NCBI RefSeq assembly: GCF_964656455.1
Contig: NC_135719.1
Span: 80,261,562-80,325,561 of the forward strand
Length of the DNA stretch: 64,000 bases
Direction: 5' to 3'
From: Halichoerus grypus
Lineage: Eukaryota > Chordata > Mammalia > Carnivora > Phocidae
Below are positions 10,804 through 22,166 of this stretch, piece by piece. The position numbers were made by a program, and so were the translations under genes. The notes below the pieces were generated by a model. That model worked only from the letters and a program-made list of their open reading frames with translations, was not told where the DNA came from and did no database searches. Position 1 is the first letter of the stretch; each line of letters begins with the position of its first letter.

Positions 10804-11254
10804 CTAAGAGGCCTAAGGGGCTTGCTCTGCGTTCATTCCATCTTATTAACACCTCCGGCAGAGGAGTGCTCAGTTTGCATTCAGGAGGCTTACCTGCTTA
10901 CCAGTATTATCCACAAATCATCATAATTACGGGGACACTGTGAAGGAGCAGAGTGTGAATTTTCCCCTTTGTCTGTTCCTGCCCTTCATTTCAACACTCC
11001 TTCAAAAGCACTTTTTGCCAACATCTGGCTCAGTTTGCACACTTCTGAGCCCTGCTTGTTTGAGCAATGTTTCACACTCCAAAATCCTCATTCTCTCCAT
11101 TTTCCTCCTTCCACCTCTAACCCTATTCCTGCAGTGCCTTAAAATTCAGATGGTAATGGATGGTTGATAATTGATCTTGCATTGTAACAACCTCTTATAT
11201 TTGATTTGAAGGCAGACGTGTAGAGTAGAAATATTGACAAGAAACTCTTCAAAT

Positions 11255-11700
11255 TTTTTTAATCACAAACTAGGTAAAAATCACATTTTAACCTACCATT
11301 TACCATTTTAACAATTTTTAATTGTACAAATCAGTAGTATTAAATACATTTACATTTTTGTTCAACCAACAACACCATCGATTTCTAGAAATCTTTTCAT
11401 CTTGAAAAACTGAATATTTGTACTCATTAAACAATAACTCTCCATCACTCCATCCGTCCAGTCCCTGGAAACTGTCATTCTGCTTTCTCTTTCCATGAGT
11501 TTGACTACTTTAGATACCTCGTAGAAGTGGAATTCTGCAGTATTGGTCATTTTGTGACATTTCATTTAACATAATGTCCTCAGGGTTCTTCCTTGTTGCA
11601 GTATGTGACAGAATTTCTTTTCTTTTTAAGGCTGAATAATATTCCAGTGTACGTCACACTACATTTTGTTTATCCATTCTTATCTGTTGATGGACTTTTG
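11255..11700 (-). mobile_element. Old LINE-1 3' region fragment shared with unit C
   Basis: Reverse-oriented L1M-type sequence recognised by CATTAAACAATAACTCTCC, GAGTTTGACTACTTTAGATA and AAGGCTGAATAATATTCCAG. The counterpart in unit C is at about 34150-34620, so it predates the duplication. Confidence 0.75.
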
Positions 11701-12219
11701 GGAGCTCCAGTATATGAGTGAATCACAAAACCCTAGAAGAGTTTGTCACTCTTGCTACGGTGCATTGCTTAAATCAGGTGCTCTGAATGGAATGGTGAAA
11801 CCACTATCTAGTGATCAGCTCCTGAAGAGCAGTTTGGTCATCCATTATAATATATTTTCTTTCCTCTTTTGGTAAAAGAGCCAAACCTGCAAATTATTTA
11901 ATTCCTCCTTATTAGTTCCACTTGCATAAATAAAGAACCTATTAAAGGGCATCTTAAAAAATTTCAAAGGCCTGGGAAGATGTCATTTGCTATCCTCTAG
12001 TCTCTCTTTCAAGTTTTCTCTGACAACAATCTATAGTGGCAAAAAAAAAGGAAGAGGCTATTGCTAGCTTCGAGCTCTGTGTTCTAAACTATTAGCTCTT
12101 CCATGAACTTTTTGGATCCTTTTGAGATTTGTTTCATTATTTGTAAAGTGGGAGAGTGGTATCTCTTTAATATTTTGTTGTACAATTTATCAATAGTGTA
12201 TCCAAAGAGATTGGCAAGT

Positions 12220-12960
12220 AGCAGATGAGCAATTTAGGAGGGTATCTCAATAGGTACAGAAAAGCATTTGACAAAATTCAGATCCATTCCTGAGAGAAAC
12301 TCCCAGCAAATGTAGAATTGAAGGGAATTTGCTCACCTTAAAAAAAGGACTCACAAAAAACCTACATCAAAAGTCATACTTGGTGATGAAAGTTAAATGC
12401 TTTCTCCTTAATTTCGGAAGTAAGGGAAGAATTTTTGTTCTCACTTGTATTTAATATTGAAGTAGATGCAATAAGGCACATGGAAGAAACAAAAGCCATA
12501 CAGTGTGGAAAGGAAGAACTTATCTTTATTAACAGCCAGCATAATTGTCTGAGCAGAAAACTCAAGGGAATCTACAAAACAGCTACTAGAACAAATTGGT
12601 TTAACAAAATCAAATGTACACCTATCATATGATCAAGCCATTCTACTTCCAGATATGGATCCAAGAGAAATGAAAGCATACTGATACACAAATGTTCACA
12701 GTAGCTTTATTTGTAACAGCCCCACTGGGACTAATGGATATGGTCAGCAGCAGGTGAATAGACAAATTGTTTTATAGGCACATGATGGGATACTACACAG
12801 CAACAGAAAGAAACAAACTCTTGATAATTGTGACCAATGAAGTATCTGAAAATAATTATGTTGAGAAGAGGCCAGACAAAAGAGTACATATGATTCCATT
12901 TATTGCAAAATTATAAAATATGTGCACTAATTCATGACAGAAGCATTGCCTGGAAATAGG
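12220..12960 (+). mobile_element. LINE-1 ORF2/3' fragment shared with unit C
   Basis: Forward L1 remnant: AGGTACAGAAAAGCATTTGA and CAGCAAATGTAGAATTGAAG lie in the reverse-transcriptase part, and AAATGTTCACAGTAGCTTTA and GGATACTACACAGCAACAG near the 3' end. The reading frame is broken many times. The unit C counterpart (about 35380-36400) carries an extra SINE. Confidence 0.8.
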
Positions 12961-13772
12961 GGTGGGAGAGGGTTGAGCAAAGGATTATAAAGGGACAAGA
13001 GGAAACGTTTGGTGTGATGCTATGTTCATTACCTCGATTGTGCTGAGGGCTTCGCAAATACATATATATGTCAAATCTTACAGAATTGATCACTTCAAAT
13101 TGGACAGTTTATTTTTATGAAGAGTACATATTAATAAAGCCATTAATTATCCAAATATACTTTATAGTATCTTCCCTCAATGTTGTTCAAGTCTTCTTGT
13201 GTGCCACAAAATGCACGATATTTCCTGTGGGTTTTCATTGGTCTGAAACTATATATACATATATATATGTATCTATTTTTACAGAAAGTTAAAGATAATG
13301 ACTTTCTGCATCCATGTGCTATATTGTTTATTTTCAACCAGCATCATCCCAGCCTCTTTGGGATTCTCCCTGCATATCTGAACACAAGTTTGCAGCTGCT
13401 TGTTCTGAATTCCTTTTGAGGCAGGATCTGACAGTGTGATTTGGAAGGTGGAGGAGAAGGGAAGGGACACATGAACACAAAATTTTCCAGGCCTAAATTT
13501 CTTACTGCAATCTGCATCTGGGAAGCCTTTCCAATGTTGGTTCTGGAGTCATGAAGCTCCTCAACTTGAATGTGCAGAGAGAGGCCTCCAGGAAACAGCC
13601 TCCTGAGCTTTCATCTTTAGGTCTAGAGATAAATGTTTACAGGGCTTTACAAAAGATATGTTCCTCTCCAGAGCTTTATCCTGATGATCCTGTTTCCTTA
13701 CCTTGTGGGAAAAATTATTTGATTAACGTTTGGGAACAAAATGTGACGGATGGTAATAGAAATCATCCTTGA

Positions 13773-13947
13773 GGGGCGCCTGTGTGACTCAGTTGGTTAA
13801 GCATCTGTCTTCGGCTCAGGTCATGATCCTGGGGTCCTGGAATTGGGCTCCCTGCTCAGCGGGGAGTCTGCTTCTCCCTCTCCCTCCCCCTGTTCCTTCT
13901 TTCTCGCTCAAATAATAAATAAAATCTTTTTAAAAAAAGAAAGAAAG
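13773..13947 (+). mobile_element. Can-SINE, unit A only, with target-site duplication
   Basis: Forward SINE starting GGGGCGCCTGTGTGACTCAG and ending in an A-rich tail. Target repeat CATCCTTGAG flanks it (about 13764-13773 and 13948-13957). Unit C shows the empty site GGCATCCTTGAGGC near 37395. Confidence 0.88.
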
Positions 13948-14068
13948 CATCCTTGAGGCTAACCTTGTTAAGAGTATATGATTATTATTTGTTGCCTGAT
14001 TCACATAAAATAGTCACTTTATGTTGGAGTCAACAGAACAGGGAGAGCATAAGATAATAATCACAGAT

Positions 14069-14331
14069 CAGGGAGCCTGATGCGTGGCTCTATCCCAGGA
14101 CCCTGGGATCATGACATGAGCTGAAGGCAGAGGCTTAACCGACTGAGCCACCCAGGTGCCCCCAACTCTTGGTTTTGCTTCAAGTTATGATCTCAGGGTC
14201 GTGAGATCGAGTCCTGCATCAGGCTGCAATCTCAGCGTGGAGTCTGCTTACCCTCTCCCTCTCCCTTTGCCCCTCCCCTCACCCTCTCCTCTCTCTCTCT
14301 CTCAAATAAATAAATAAATCTTTTTAAAAAA
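14069..14331. mobile_element. Two partial Can-SINEs joined head to head
   Basis: Bases 14069-14163 are the 5' part of a SINE in reverse orientation, ending GAGCCACCCAGGTGCCCC. Immediately after, 14164-14331 is a forward SINE lacking its first bases (starts near CTCTTGGTTTTGC, ends CAAATAAATAAATAAATC and A tail). Unit C lacks both at the matching site (near 37500). Confidence 0.8.
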
Positions 14332-15020
14332 AGAATCTGAGATCATTCTGTGGGATTCAACTTCATTTATGATGTATCTTCCGTCTAGAATTCATATATT
14401 CCACCATTGAATGATTCTGATTTTCGGGAATATTTGACTATTAAAATTATTGACTATAAAATAGTGTAATTTTTCTTCTGAAAACCTTTATTAAAAAGAT
14501 AGTATTCCTTACAATTGGTATTATTTTAAGACCCAGTAAATACTGTATATCAATTAAAGGCCATTTGTTCATTATTTTTGTTAAATTTAAATATTTAGTG
14601 AGTGCTTAAAAAATTACAGTCAGAGTTCTAAATAATGGGGCACAGTACCAAAAACACAGAATCACTTAGCAAAGACCTGGCTTCCTATTACTTTTTCCGT
14701 GTTCAACCCCAGGCCCTTTTCTGGCAGTCAGTGGGTTATAGGTTGGCCCACAAGGATACATGAGAATATGAAGTACTGTAATAAAATGCTTTAGAAGATT
14801 GTTATCTTCCCAGCTACGGAAATGCCCTGGGATGCTGTGTTAAAGAACTTCCATATCAGGTAGTGTCTTAAGAACAAATAGACCTGAGAGGCCAGGATTG
14901 CTGTTGTTCAGACTTCCAAGGGCCACCTGCAGACTGACATGTGCCTCACGAAGTCAGGGATGACACGGATGGCTGACTTTGGGAGGCCTCTGGCCAACAT
15001 GCACGCATTTCAGTCCCTGT

Positions 15021-15036
15021 CCACCAGGGGGTGCAG
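15021..15036 (+). promoter_or_regulatory. CTCF-like motif upstream of TRAV9-A
   Basis: CCACCAGGGGGTGCAG differs from the vertebrate CTCF core CCACCAGGGGGCGC by one base. It lies 134 bp before the TRAV9-A ATG and is repeated at the same place in copies B and C. CTCF binding is inference. Confidence 0.5.
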
Positions 15037-15154
15037 CTTCCTACCACAATCACATTTCCTGTGTGAAATGTGGGCTTGCACTGATCATTTCTCTGTCACT
15101 CCAATGTTTCTTCATGGTAAGATTGAAGAACATTATTTAGGTGACACTCCAGAG

Positions 15155-15612
15155 ATGAAGTGTTCTCCAGGCTTCGTGACTGTGTTTCTCTTAATGCTTG
15201 GTAAGTAAAATGCCTCTTAAAACTTGGATTCTTTTTTTGCATTGTGTCAGCAAAACATTTGACTATAATTTTATCCAAGAACTTTATGGCCAGGGTGACA
15301 AGGTCTGTTTTCTTTTTCCTCAGGACAAACCCATGGAGACTCAGTGACCCAGACAGGTCAAGTGACCCTCTCAGAAAAGGCTTCCCTGATGGTGAACTGT
15401 ACTTTTTCAACGACATGGTCCCCCACTCTTTTTTGGTATGTCCAGTATACAGGGGAAGGTCCAGAGCTCCTCCTGAGCTCCTCGAGGGACAAGGAGACGA
15501 AACACAACAAAGGATTTGAAGCCACCCTCGACAGCAAATCCAAATCCTTCCACCTGGAGAAAGGCTCAGTGCAAGCGTCAGACTCAGCTGTTTACTACTG
15601 TGTCATGAGTGA
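15155..15612 (+). CDS. TRAV9: T-cell receptor alpha V gene, TRAV9 subgroup, copy A (functional)
   Basis: Alpha-chain V segment. Leader exon 15155-15200 encodes MKCSPGFVTVFLLML plus one base of a split Gly; donor GTAAGT. The intron ends in CCTCAG at 15323 and the V exon is 15324-15612. Landmarks: first Cys 15398-15400, LFWYVQY in FR2, GFEATLDSKSKSFHLEKGS in FR3, second Cys 15599-15601 in DSAVYYCVMS. Human TRAV9-2 shares SVTQ, TLSE, FWYVQYPGEG and SFHLEKGSVQ. Copy A is one codon shorter in FR1 than B and C (TQTGQVTL against TQTEGQMTL and TQMEGPVTL) and has a distinct CDR1 (TTWSPT against TTGYPT). No stop or splice defect is seen, so it is called functional. Confidence 0.94.
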
Positions 15613-15651
15613 CACAGTGACGGGGACTGCAGGGGGAGCTGAGCACAAACC
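15613..15651 (+). other. 23-RSS of TRAV9-A
   Basis: Canonical heptamer CACAGTG (15613-15619), 23-bp spacer containing GGGACTGCAGGGGGAGCT, nonamer GCACAAACC (15643-15651). Confidence 0.95.
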
Positions 15652-16579
15652 CTGAGCAGAGCAGGGGCCTGGGTGCTGAGCGTCTCTGCCTGATCCACTC
15701 TGGTTCCATCACAGTCTATGGTTGTTTGTCCCTCAGTGTCTGCTTGATACAAAATCATACAAACGATCAGAGCATAGGAACCAGAAGTAACATCCCCCAA
15801 CCCCAGCTGTTCCTTAGTGACACTGAGAACAGTTTGATGCCAAGAGTTCCTCAGCCAGGGCATAAGTAATTTCAAGATAAAAGCACGTAACAGTGAAGTG
15901 GTCTCTTGCTCATCCTTGCAGTGAACGTCCAGCCCCCCAAGTTGTTCAGGGACCCCTGGTGGGTATTGCTGTGTCTTATGACATCTTTAGGGACACACAG
16001 TGTGTCTGAGAAGGTGGTGATGCCCAGTGTCTTCCTGACAGAGTATGGCAGGAAAGGTGATAGGAGAGCTTCAGCCCCAAACCAGGATTTATTAGAGAAA
16101 GAAGGGAAGGGAAGAAAGGAGGATGAACACATATACCCGAACAAGGAAAGGAGAGGCCGGCGACCTCTGCCCTGCTTTCTTTTCTAGTGAATCAGGTGGC
16201 AACTCAGGCTGATATTCAACATGAAAGGGTGTGGGCAGAAACAGAATGGAGGAAGTGGCTCATGTCCTGGCCAGTTAAATAGATCAGTTGGCTTTCTGAC
16301 AGTAGGAACTCAAGTGAGATCGTTCTCTGTGCCCAGGAAATACGGTGAGAGAAAATGCTCTTGCACTGATGTTTCCTCACAATATAGATCGATAGGTGAC
16401 ACTGGGAGGGAAATCCTATAGATTTCTCTAACTCCTGTTTTGCAACCTCTCACAGAGAGCCACAAATCATGAGATTGGGAGAATGCATGGGAGTCAGTGA
16501 AGTTGTGTAATGAATAATAGAAAAGCAGTGTCTAAATTGCAGTGCAAGACTTTGCCAAAAAAGTTGCAATCTTCTTTAT

Positions 16580-16811
16580 TTTTAAAAACATTTTTAAAGA
16601 TTTATTTATTTATTTTAGAGTGAGAGATAGCCAGAGCATGTGGGGGAAGGGGGTAGGAGGTAGGGGGTGCGGGAGGGGGAGAGAAAATCTCAAGCAGACT
16701 CCTCATTGAGCAGGGAGCCCGACATGGCGTTTGATCTCACAATCCTGAGATCATGACCTGAGCCGAAAGCGAGAGTCAGTCGCTTAACCAACTGAGCCAC
16801 CCAGGTGCCCC
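16580..16811 (-). mobile_element. Can-SINE, unit A only
   Basis: Reverse SINE running from AAAGATTTATTTATTTATTT to CTGAGCCACCCAGGTGCCCC. Unit B at about 30430 is empty at this place. Confidence 0.85.
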
Positions 16812-17057
16812 GTGATCTTTTTAAATTATTATCCACTTTAGTAGGTTTTATGAATGAGCTATGATCAGAATATTATTACATTTCCTTATATATTAGTATA
16901 TGTTCTTGGTTTAAATGAATTTTTTGTTTAATTGGTTTAAAATATAAACTTTCTTGAAACCTCTATAAATATAAACGCATGTCAAAATGTACTTCAAACA
17001 ATTCAAAGGGATATATAATAAAAATTTTTCCCTGACATTTGGATAAAATTGTAGACT

Positions 17058-17170
17058 GGGGTGCTGGCTGGCTCAGAAGGTAGAACTGCTACTCTGCGTC
17101 TCATGGTTATAAGTTGGAGCCCCATGTTGGGTGTTGAGACTACTTAAAAATAAAATACTAAAAAAAAAAA
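17058..17170 (+). mobile_element. Short tRNA-derived SINE shared by units A and B
   Basis: GGGGTGCTGGCTGGCTCAGA at the start, GTTGGGTGTTGAGACTACTT near the end, then AAAAATAAAAT and an A tail. The counterpart at 30677-30789 in unit B shows it predates that split. Confidence 0.8.
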
Positions 17171-17499
17171 CCCATGGTAGATTAATAATGCATGTTTACC
17201 TCTTGATTTTTCTAAAACTCTATTAAGAAGATAGTAAAGACATCCGAAAGGGCAGAAAGCTGCAAAAACAGAGAGAAATAGGAAAGAAACTATCAGCAGA
17301 CAGTGACGTTAACCAACTTTGGAAAATGAGCTGTATATGGAGAAAGGCAAACTTGCAGGAAAGACTAGATAAGCAGAAACCCAGGCCTAGTGCGGAAGCA
17401 CCTCAGTGTGTGCCGTGCCCTCCGGAAAGGGTCAGGGAAAAGAACCACATATTTTTGGATAATTGAGGAAGATGGTGTTGCCTATGTTGGTGGGTGTGT

Positions 17500-17538
<39 letters not shown>

Positions 17539-17777
17539 GAAGGTATTGGGGTGGAGGGAATAAACGATGTGGGCCATGTGAGAAAATTTTAAGTCACAGA
17601 ACAACCATGCACTCCATCGCCCTTTATAAGAAACAGTGATCACTTCTAAACCCAGCACAGGACTGCAAGTTGGTCTTTGAGGAATTGAGAAGAGCACATA
17701 AAAACTTTCCCCGCATCTTGTGTATTACTAAGCTTTTTGATTTTTGCTCACCAGTTCAACTTTCCTTTACTTAAAGA

Positions 17778-20060
17778 AGTTCTTTCTTTCCTCCCTATAA
17801 CCCCTGGCAACCACTGATGTTTTTACTGTCTCCATAGTTTTACCTTTTCCAGAATGTCATATCTTGGGTACCAAACAGAATGCAGCCTTTTCAGATTGGC
17901 TTCTTTCACTTAGAAATATGCATGTAATTTTCCTCCACATCTTCCCATGGCTTAATAGCTCATTTCTTTTTAGCACTGAATAAGATTCCCTTGTCTGGCT
18001 GTACCATAGTTTACTTACCCTTTCTTCTACTGAGGACATCTTGGTTGCTTTCTTGTTTTGGCAATTATGAATAAAGCTGCTATAAACATTTGTGTGCAAG
18101 TTTTTGTGTAAGCAGAAGTTTTCCAGCCATTTGGGTAAACATTAAAGATTGTCATTGCTACATCATACGGTAGGAGTCTGTTTAGCTGTGTGAGAACCTG
18201 CTGCTCTTGTCTTCTAATGTGGCGGTACCATCGTGTATTCCTGTCAGCCACGAATGAGGTTTCTTGTTGCTGGACATCCTTGCTGGTGTTAAAATAAAAA
18301 CCATACAGAGCAGCCTTGAAAATTCCCTGGGCAAAGATCATTTCCAAAATCAGTTTAGTCCTACAAATAAAGCTTAATTTAGTTTATTTTGTCAGACCAA
18401 CTTGACCTGCATAATTTTTTGCTCTGCCTCTGGAAATTATAAGCAAAACTTGAACTGTTTCTCAAGTTTGATCAGAGGTACCCACTAAGCAATTTCTGAT
18501 ATCATTTACAGCAACTCTGATATTATAACCAATCACTGTGAAGAAGATACACTGCCAGTCTCCTCACTATACAAACTGCTTTCTAACAATATACCCCTGA
18601 GCCTCATTCCATGTTTTGGTGAGTGCTCCCAGTTCATGAGCTCCCTTTTTGATGTGTGCAACATGACACTTTTACTAATTCCCACTTTGGTGAAATTCAC
18701 TGGATTGACCTGGGCTATTTCTGAGTTTTTGACACCAGCATTTGGTGGTTTTAGTGTTTTGGATTTTGGCCATTCTGACAGGTGAGACTGTGGTGTCTTT
18801 TTTTTTTTTTTTAATTTAATTTGTATTAGTGTAAAGAACACTTACCATGAGATTTAGCCTCTTAAAATTTAGGTGTACAATACATGATTGTTGGTATGGG
18901 TACAATGTTTACAGCAACTCTGTATTCTTTCGTATGCTGGATTAGTAACTCCCCATGACCCAATAGCCAGAGCCCATGGCAACCTCTATTTTGATTCACT
19001 CTTTGATTCTATGAAGTTGACTATCATAGATACCACATTTAAGTGGAATCATGCATTATTTGTTTTACTCTGACTGGCTTATTTCAGTTACCATAATGTC
19101 CTCAAGATTCATCCGTGTGGTTTCATATTGTCGGATTTCCTTTTTCTTTTTCTTCTTAAGGCTGAATAGTACTCCGCTTATGTATATAGCACATTTTCTT
19201 TACCCATTCATCTGTTGTTGGGCATTCAAGTTGTTTCCCCATCTTGGCTATTGTGAACAGTGCTGCAATGAACAAAAGAGTGCTTATTATCTCTTTAAGA
19301 TCCTGATTCAAATTCTTTTTGATATGTACTCAGAAGTGGGATTACTGAATTATATAGTAGTTCTCTTTTTAACTTTTTGAAGAACCTCTATATTGTTTTC
19401 CATGGTTGCAGCCTTGTGCATTCCCACCAACAGTGTGCAAGTGTTCCAATCTCTTCACATCCTCGACAACACCTGCATTTTTTGTTTTGATAATGGTCAT
19501 CATTTTTTTAAAAATATAAAATATGGACGATATCAAAGAATTTACTGTAAATGTAGAGGCAAATACATTGAGATAGTCATCATTAAAAAGGAACAAGAAA
19601 ATCACACATGTTTATAATATGTGCTTTTTTCTCCCACCATTAAGTTGTGGCTAGTACCAACATTTTAAATACTGAAGTACTTAATAGGATGGTCCTTTTT
19701 CACATATTGCATGACTGTGCGAGATGATAATTCTTTGGGGCTTTGATTGCATTTTCCTGATAATCAGTGACATTGAGTGTTTGCTCACATAATTTGTTGG
19801 CCATTTGAATGTCTTCTTTAAAGAAATGGCTATTCTAGTTCTTAGACCATTATTAATTGGCTTACTAATTTTTTTTAAAAACTTATTGTAGGAGTTATTT
19901 TATTGTTTGGATATTAACCCCTTATTATATATGTGGTTTGCAAATATTTTCTCCCACTCTGTAGGATGACTTTTGATGCTGTTGATTGTTTTCCTTGCTA
20001 TGCTGAGTTTTTTAGTTTCATTTGTTTTTTTTAGCCTTTGTCTTTTTTTCTTAGAGCTTC
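17778..20060 (-). mobile_element. Cluster of reversed LINE-1 fragments
   Basis: At least two reversed L1 3' regions. The first (about 17780-18330) contains GAATGTCATATCTTGGG and GGCAATTATGAATAAAGCTG; a further stretch (about 18655-18790) ends in GCCATTCTGACAGGTGAG and a T run. The second (about 18800-20060) includes GACTGGCTTATTTCAG, AAGGCTGAATAGTACTCC and CCAACAGTGTGCAAGTG, with an unrelated break at about 19505-19690. All frames are degenerate. They separate unit A from unit B. Confidence 0.75.
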
Positions 20061-20324
20061 CCTTTGTAAGAGTTAACTAGTTTGCTAGCTAGGTGTTCTC
20101 TTAGACACATTTTGACTGTGTCTTTGGCAGAACTGACATTCCTTTGGGTTTTCTCTTTGGGTGTGGGTTTAACAGGTGAGGAGGGGGCTTTAGACTTTGC
20201 ACACTGGGGCAGCAGGAAAATACTGTCCTATCTGCTCACGTTTGTTGGTTGTCTTCTTTTAGGTTTGTATCTTAAGCAATATGGAGAAATAGTTTTAAAT
20301 TTTGATTCAATTCAATAATTTCTT

Positions 20325-20517
20325 TTTTTTAAGATTTTATTTATTTATTTGACAGAGAGAGACAAAGCAAGAGAAGGAACACAAGCAGGGGGAGTGGAAG
20401 AGGGAGAAGCAGGCTTCCGCTGAGCAGGGAGCATGATGCGGGGCTCTATCCCAGGACCCTGGGATCATGACCTGAGCCAAAGGCAGACACTTAATGACTG
20501 AGCCACCCAAACGCCCC
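20325..20517 (-). mobile_element. Can-SINE with target-site duplication
   Basis: Reverse SINE flanked by CAATAATTTCTTTTT (from 20313, and again from 20518). The body contains CTGGGATCATGACCTGAGCC and ends GAGCCACCCAAACGCCCC. Confidence 0.85.
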
Positions 20518-21768
20518 CAATAATTTCTTTTTAATCTATGTTTTGATTACTGAATATTTGAACTTATTTCTAATATTTTGGTTTTGTCCATATGCTTTTG
20601 CTTCTTTCTTTTCTCTTCTGTTACACTGATAGAATTTTCTCTTTTTCTCTGCTGATTTGGGAAAAGTAAAATGTCCTTCTGTATTATTGACAATATTCTC
20701 AAATTGTGTGTACATTTTTTCTGTCTAGTTTTATTCCATACTATTTTTTCCTTGTATATACCACTGCTTCTGCTTGGGGATGTTTTTTCTCTTGCTGATT
20801 TACTATATTTAGAAAACCTCAGTGGCTGGTTGGAGCAAACTATACACTATCTCTATATCAGAATTTCAGAAAGAGTATATCAAATGAGCTGATAAACTAC
20901 CATTGCAATGCACATTAAGAAAAACAAAGAAAAAGAAAACCTTCCAACACAATAATCAGAACGTGAATTCTCTTCATTCTTCCTCAAACCCTTTGTTCTT
21001 TACTATCCTCCACCTGGAATAATTTTCACCTGCTAGCCTCATGGCTTATTCCTTCATTTCTCCCTAGTCTTTGTTCCTAGCAAAACATGTGCTCATGTGA
21101 TGAATACTTAATAACCTTTATTGTAGTGGAATATTTCAGCGATTAAAAAATAATCTTAACTTTTAATCAATAGAGAAAAAGATGTATAAATGGAAGTATA
21201 CCCACAATATGGAATATAATGGAACAGAAGGATGTATATGGGTTAATATAATAAGACCTACAGGATTTACAATTGAGATTATAAAGTTACAGAAATGTAT
21301 ACTCAGAGTGTATATTTGTATTATAATAAAGTATAAATAAAATACTATATATTTTGGGGTGATTCTAATCTAGTAAAACATCTGGAAAATCAACTCCAAA
21401 TTGTCAAGATGAAGAAGGTATTAGGGTAATAAATGATCTAAGGGTCAGAATTGGGAATGGTAGTCAAAATTTTAGTCTATAGGTAATGTTTTATTACTTT
21501 TAATAATTCATATATACACAAGTTCCTCCTATTATTAAAAGTAGTAAAAATCATAAAAGCCATCATAAAGGCTTTTCTCTTCTATCCTTGAGAGCAAAAA
21601 GGGGAAAGGAGAGCATGACTACCTTTTCGTAAGATTTTGTCCAAGGACTTAACGTATATGTATTTCTCCCTCCTCTTGGATCAGATAGTTTTTAGTTTCC
21701 ACTCCTCTTATGGTCCTACTCTTCGACTGTATTATAATTATGATTATTTTTGTCTTTCCAACTTATTA
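20518..21768. other. AT-rich spacer between units A and B
   Basis: I see no gene, RSS or clear transposon. It lies between the L1/SINE cluster and the start of unit B similarity near 21769 (CAGTGACTCAGTAGTG, matching 2672 on). Confidence 0.55.
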
Positions 21769-21944
21769 ACAGTGACTCAGTAGTGCACAGAGGTATAACT
21801 CTTGATCTCCACATTCTCACTTTACACCTCACTCTGATCTAAGATATAATTTGCTTGACCAATTGCTGCCTTGTTGCATGTGAGTCCCTCAGAGACACAG
21901 GCTAAGAGAAGAGCATTTCCCCAGTGAGTTCAGTAGAGATGTGA

Positions 21945-21960
21945 CCACAAGACGGCAGTG
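21945..21960 (+). promoter_or_regulatory. CTCF-like motif upstream of TRAV13-B
   Basis: CCACAAGACGGCAGTG, 222 bp before the TRAV13-B ATG, resembles the CTCF core CCACNAGRNGGCAG. Similar strings occur before TRAV10 (45597) and TRAV12 (59026). An inverted CCAAT box follows at 22046-22050. The unit A equivalent is disrupted. Binding is inferred. Confidence 0.5.
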
Positions 21961-22166
21961 CACCTGTGCTGATGCAGAACATGTGGAAGGTTCATTTTAG
22001 TGCATCTGATTGACTAGGCTACGGCAGAAGCAGGGTCTTTTTCTTATTGGCTGGTAGACAATGTGGGAAAGTACTCTGTTAGAGGAAAGAAGGAGTGCCT
22101 GACAAGAGAAGCAGCTGAGCTGGCTGGAGGCTGCAATTCTGAAGCTGATCTTAATTGGGAGGAACC

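Larger units (their letters stand above)
10804..15020. other. Intergenic DNA between TRAV14-A and TRAV9-A
   Basis: No V gene seen. The stretch aligns with 33463-38197 of unit C and contains shared L1 remnants (about 11255-11700 reversed; about 12220-12960 forward) and unit-A-only SINEs (13773-13947; 14069-14331). Short frames such as 13551-13772 show no V-domain features. Confidence 0.65.
15652..17770. other. Region downstream of TRAV9-A, paralogous in all three units
   Basis: The first several hundred bases after the RSS are very similar in units A, B (29512 on) and C (38830 on). No second gene is seen. Bases 17500-17537 are a GT microsatellite also present in B (about 31345-31382) and C (about 39875-39903). 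Similarity to unit C continues to about 17770. Confidence 0.65.

Noticed and set aside
14029..14335. CRISPR-like or phage-like repeats
   Set aside because: The window is mammalian; repeated strings are SINE parts.
15603..16187. Open frames on both strands in the TRAV9 3' flank that recur in all three units
   Set aside because: They recur because the flank is duplicated. Both strands being open and the lack of any domain argue against coding.
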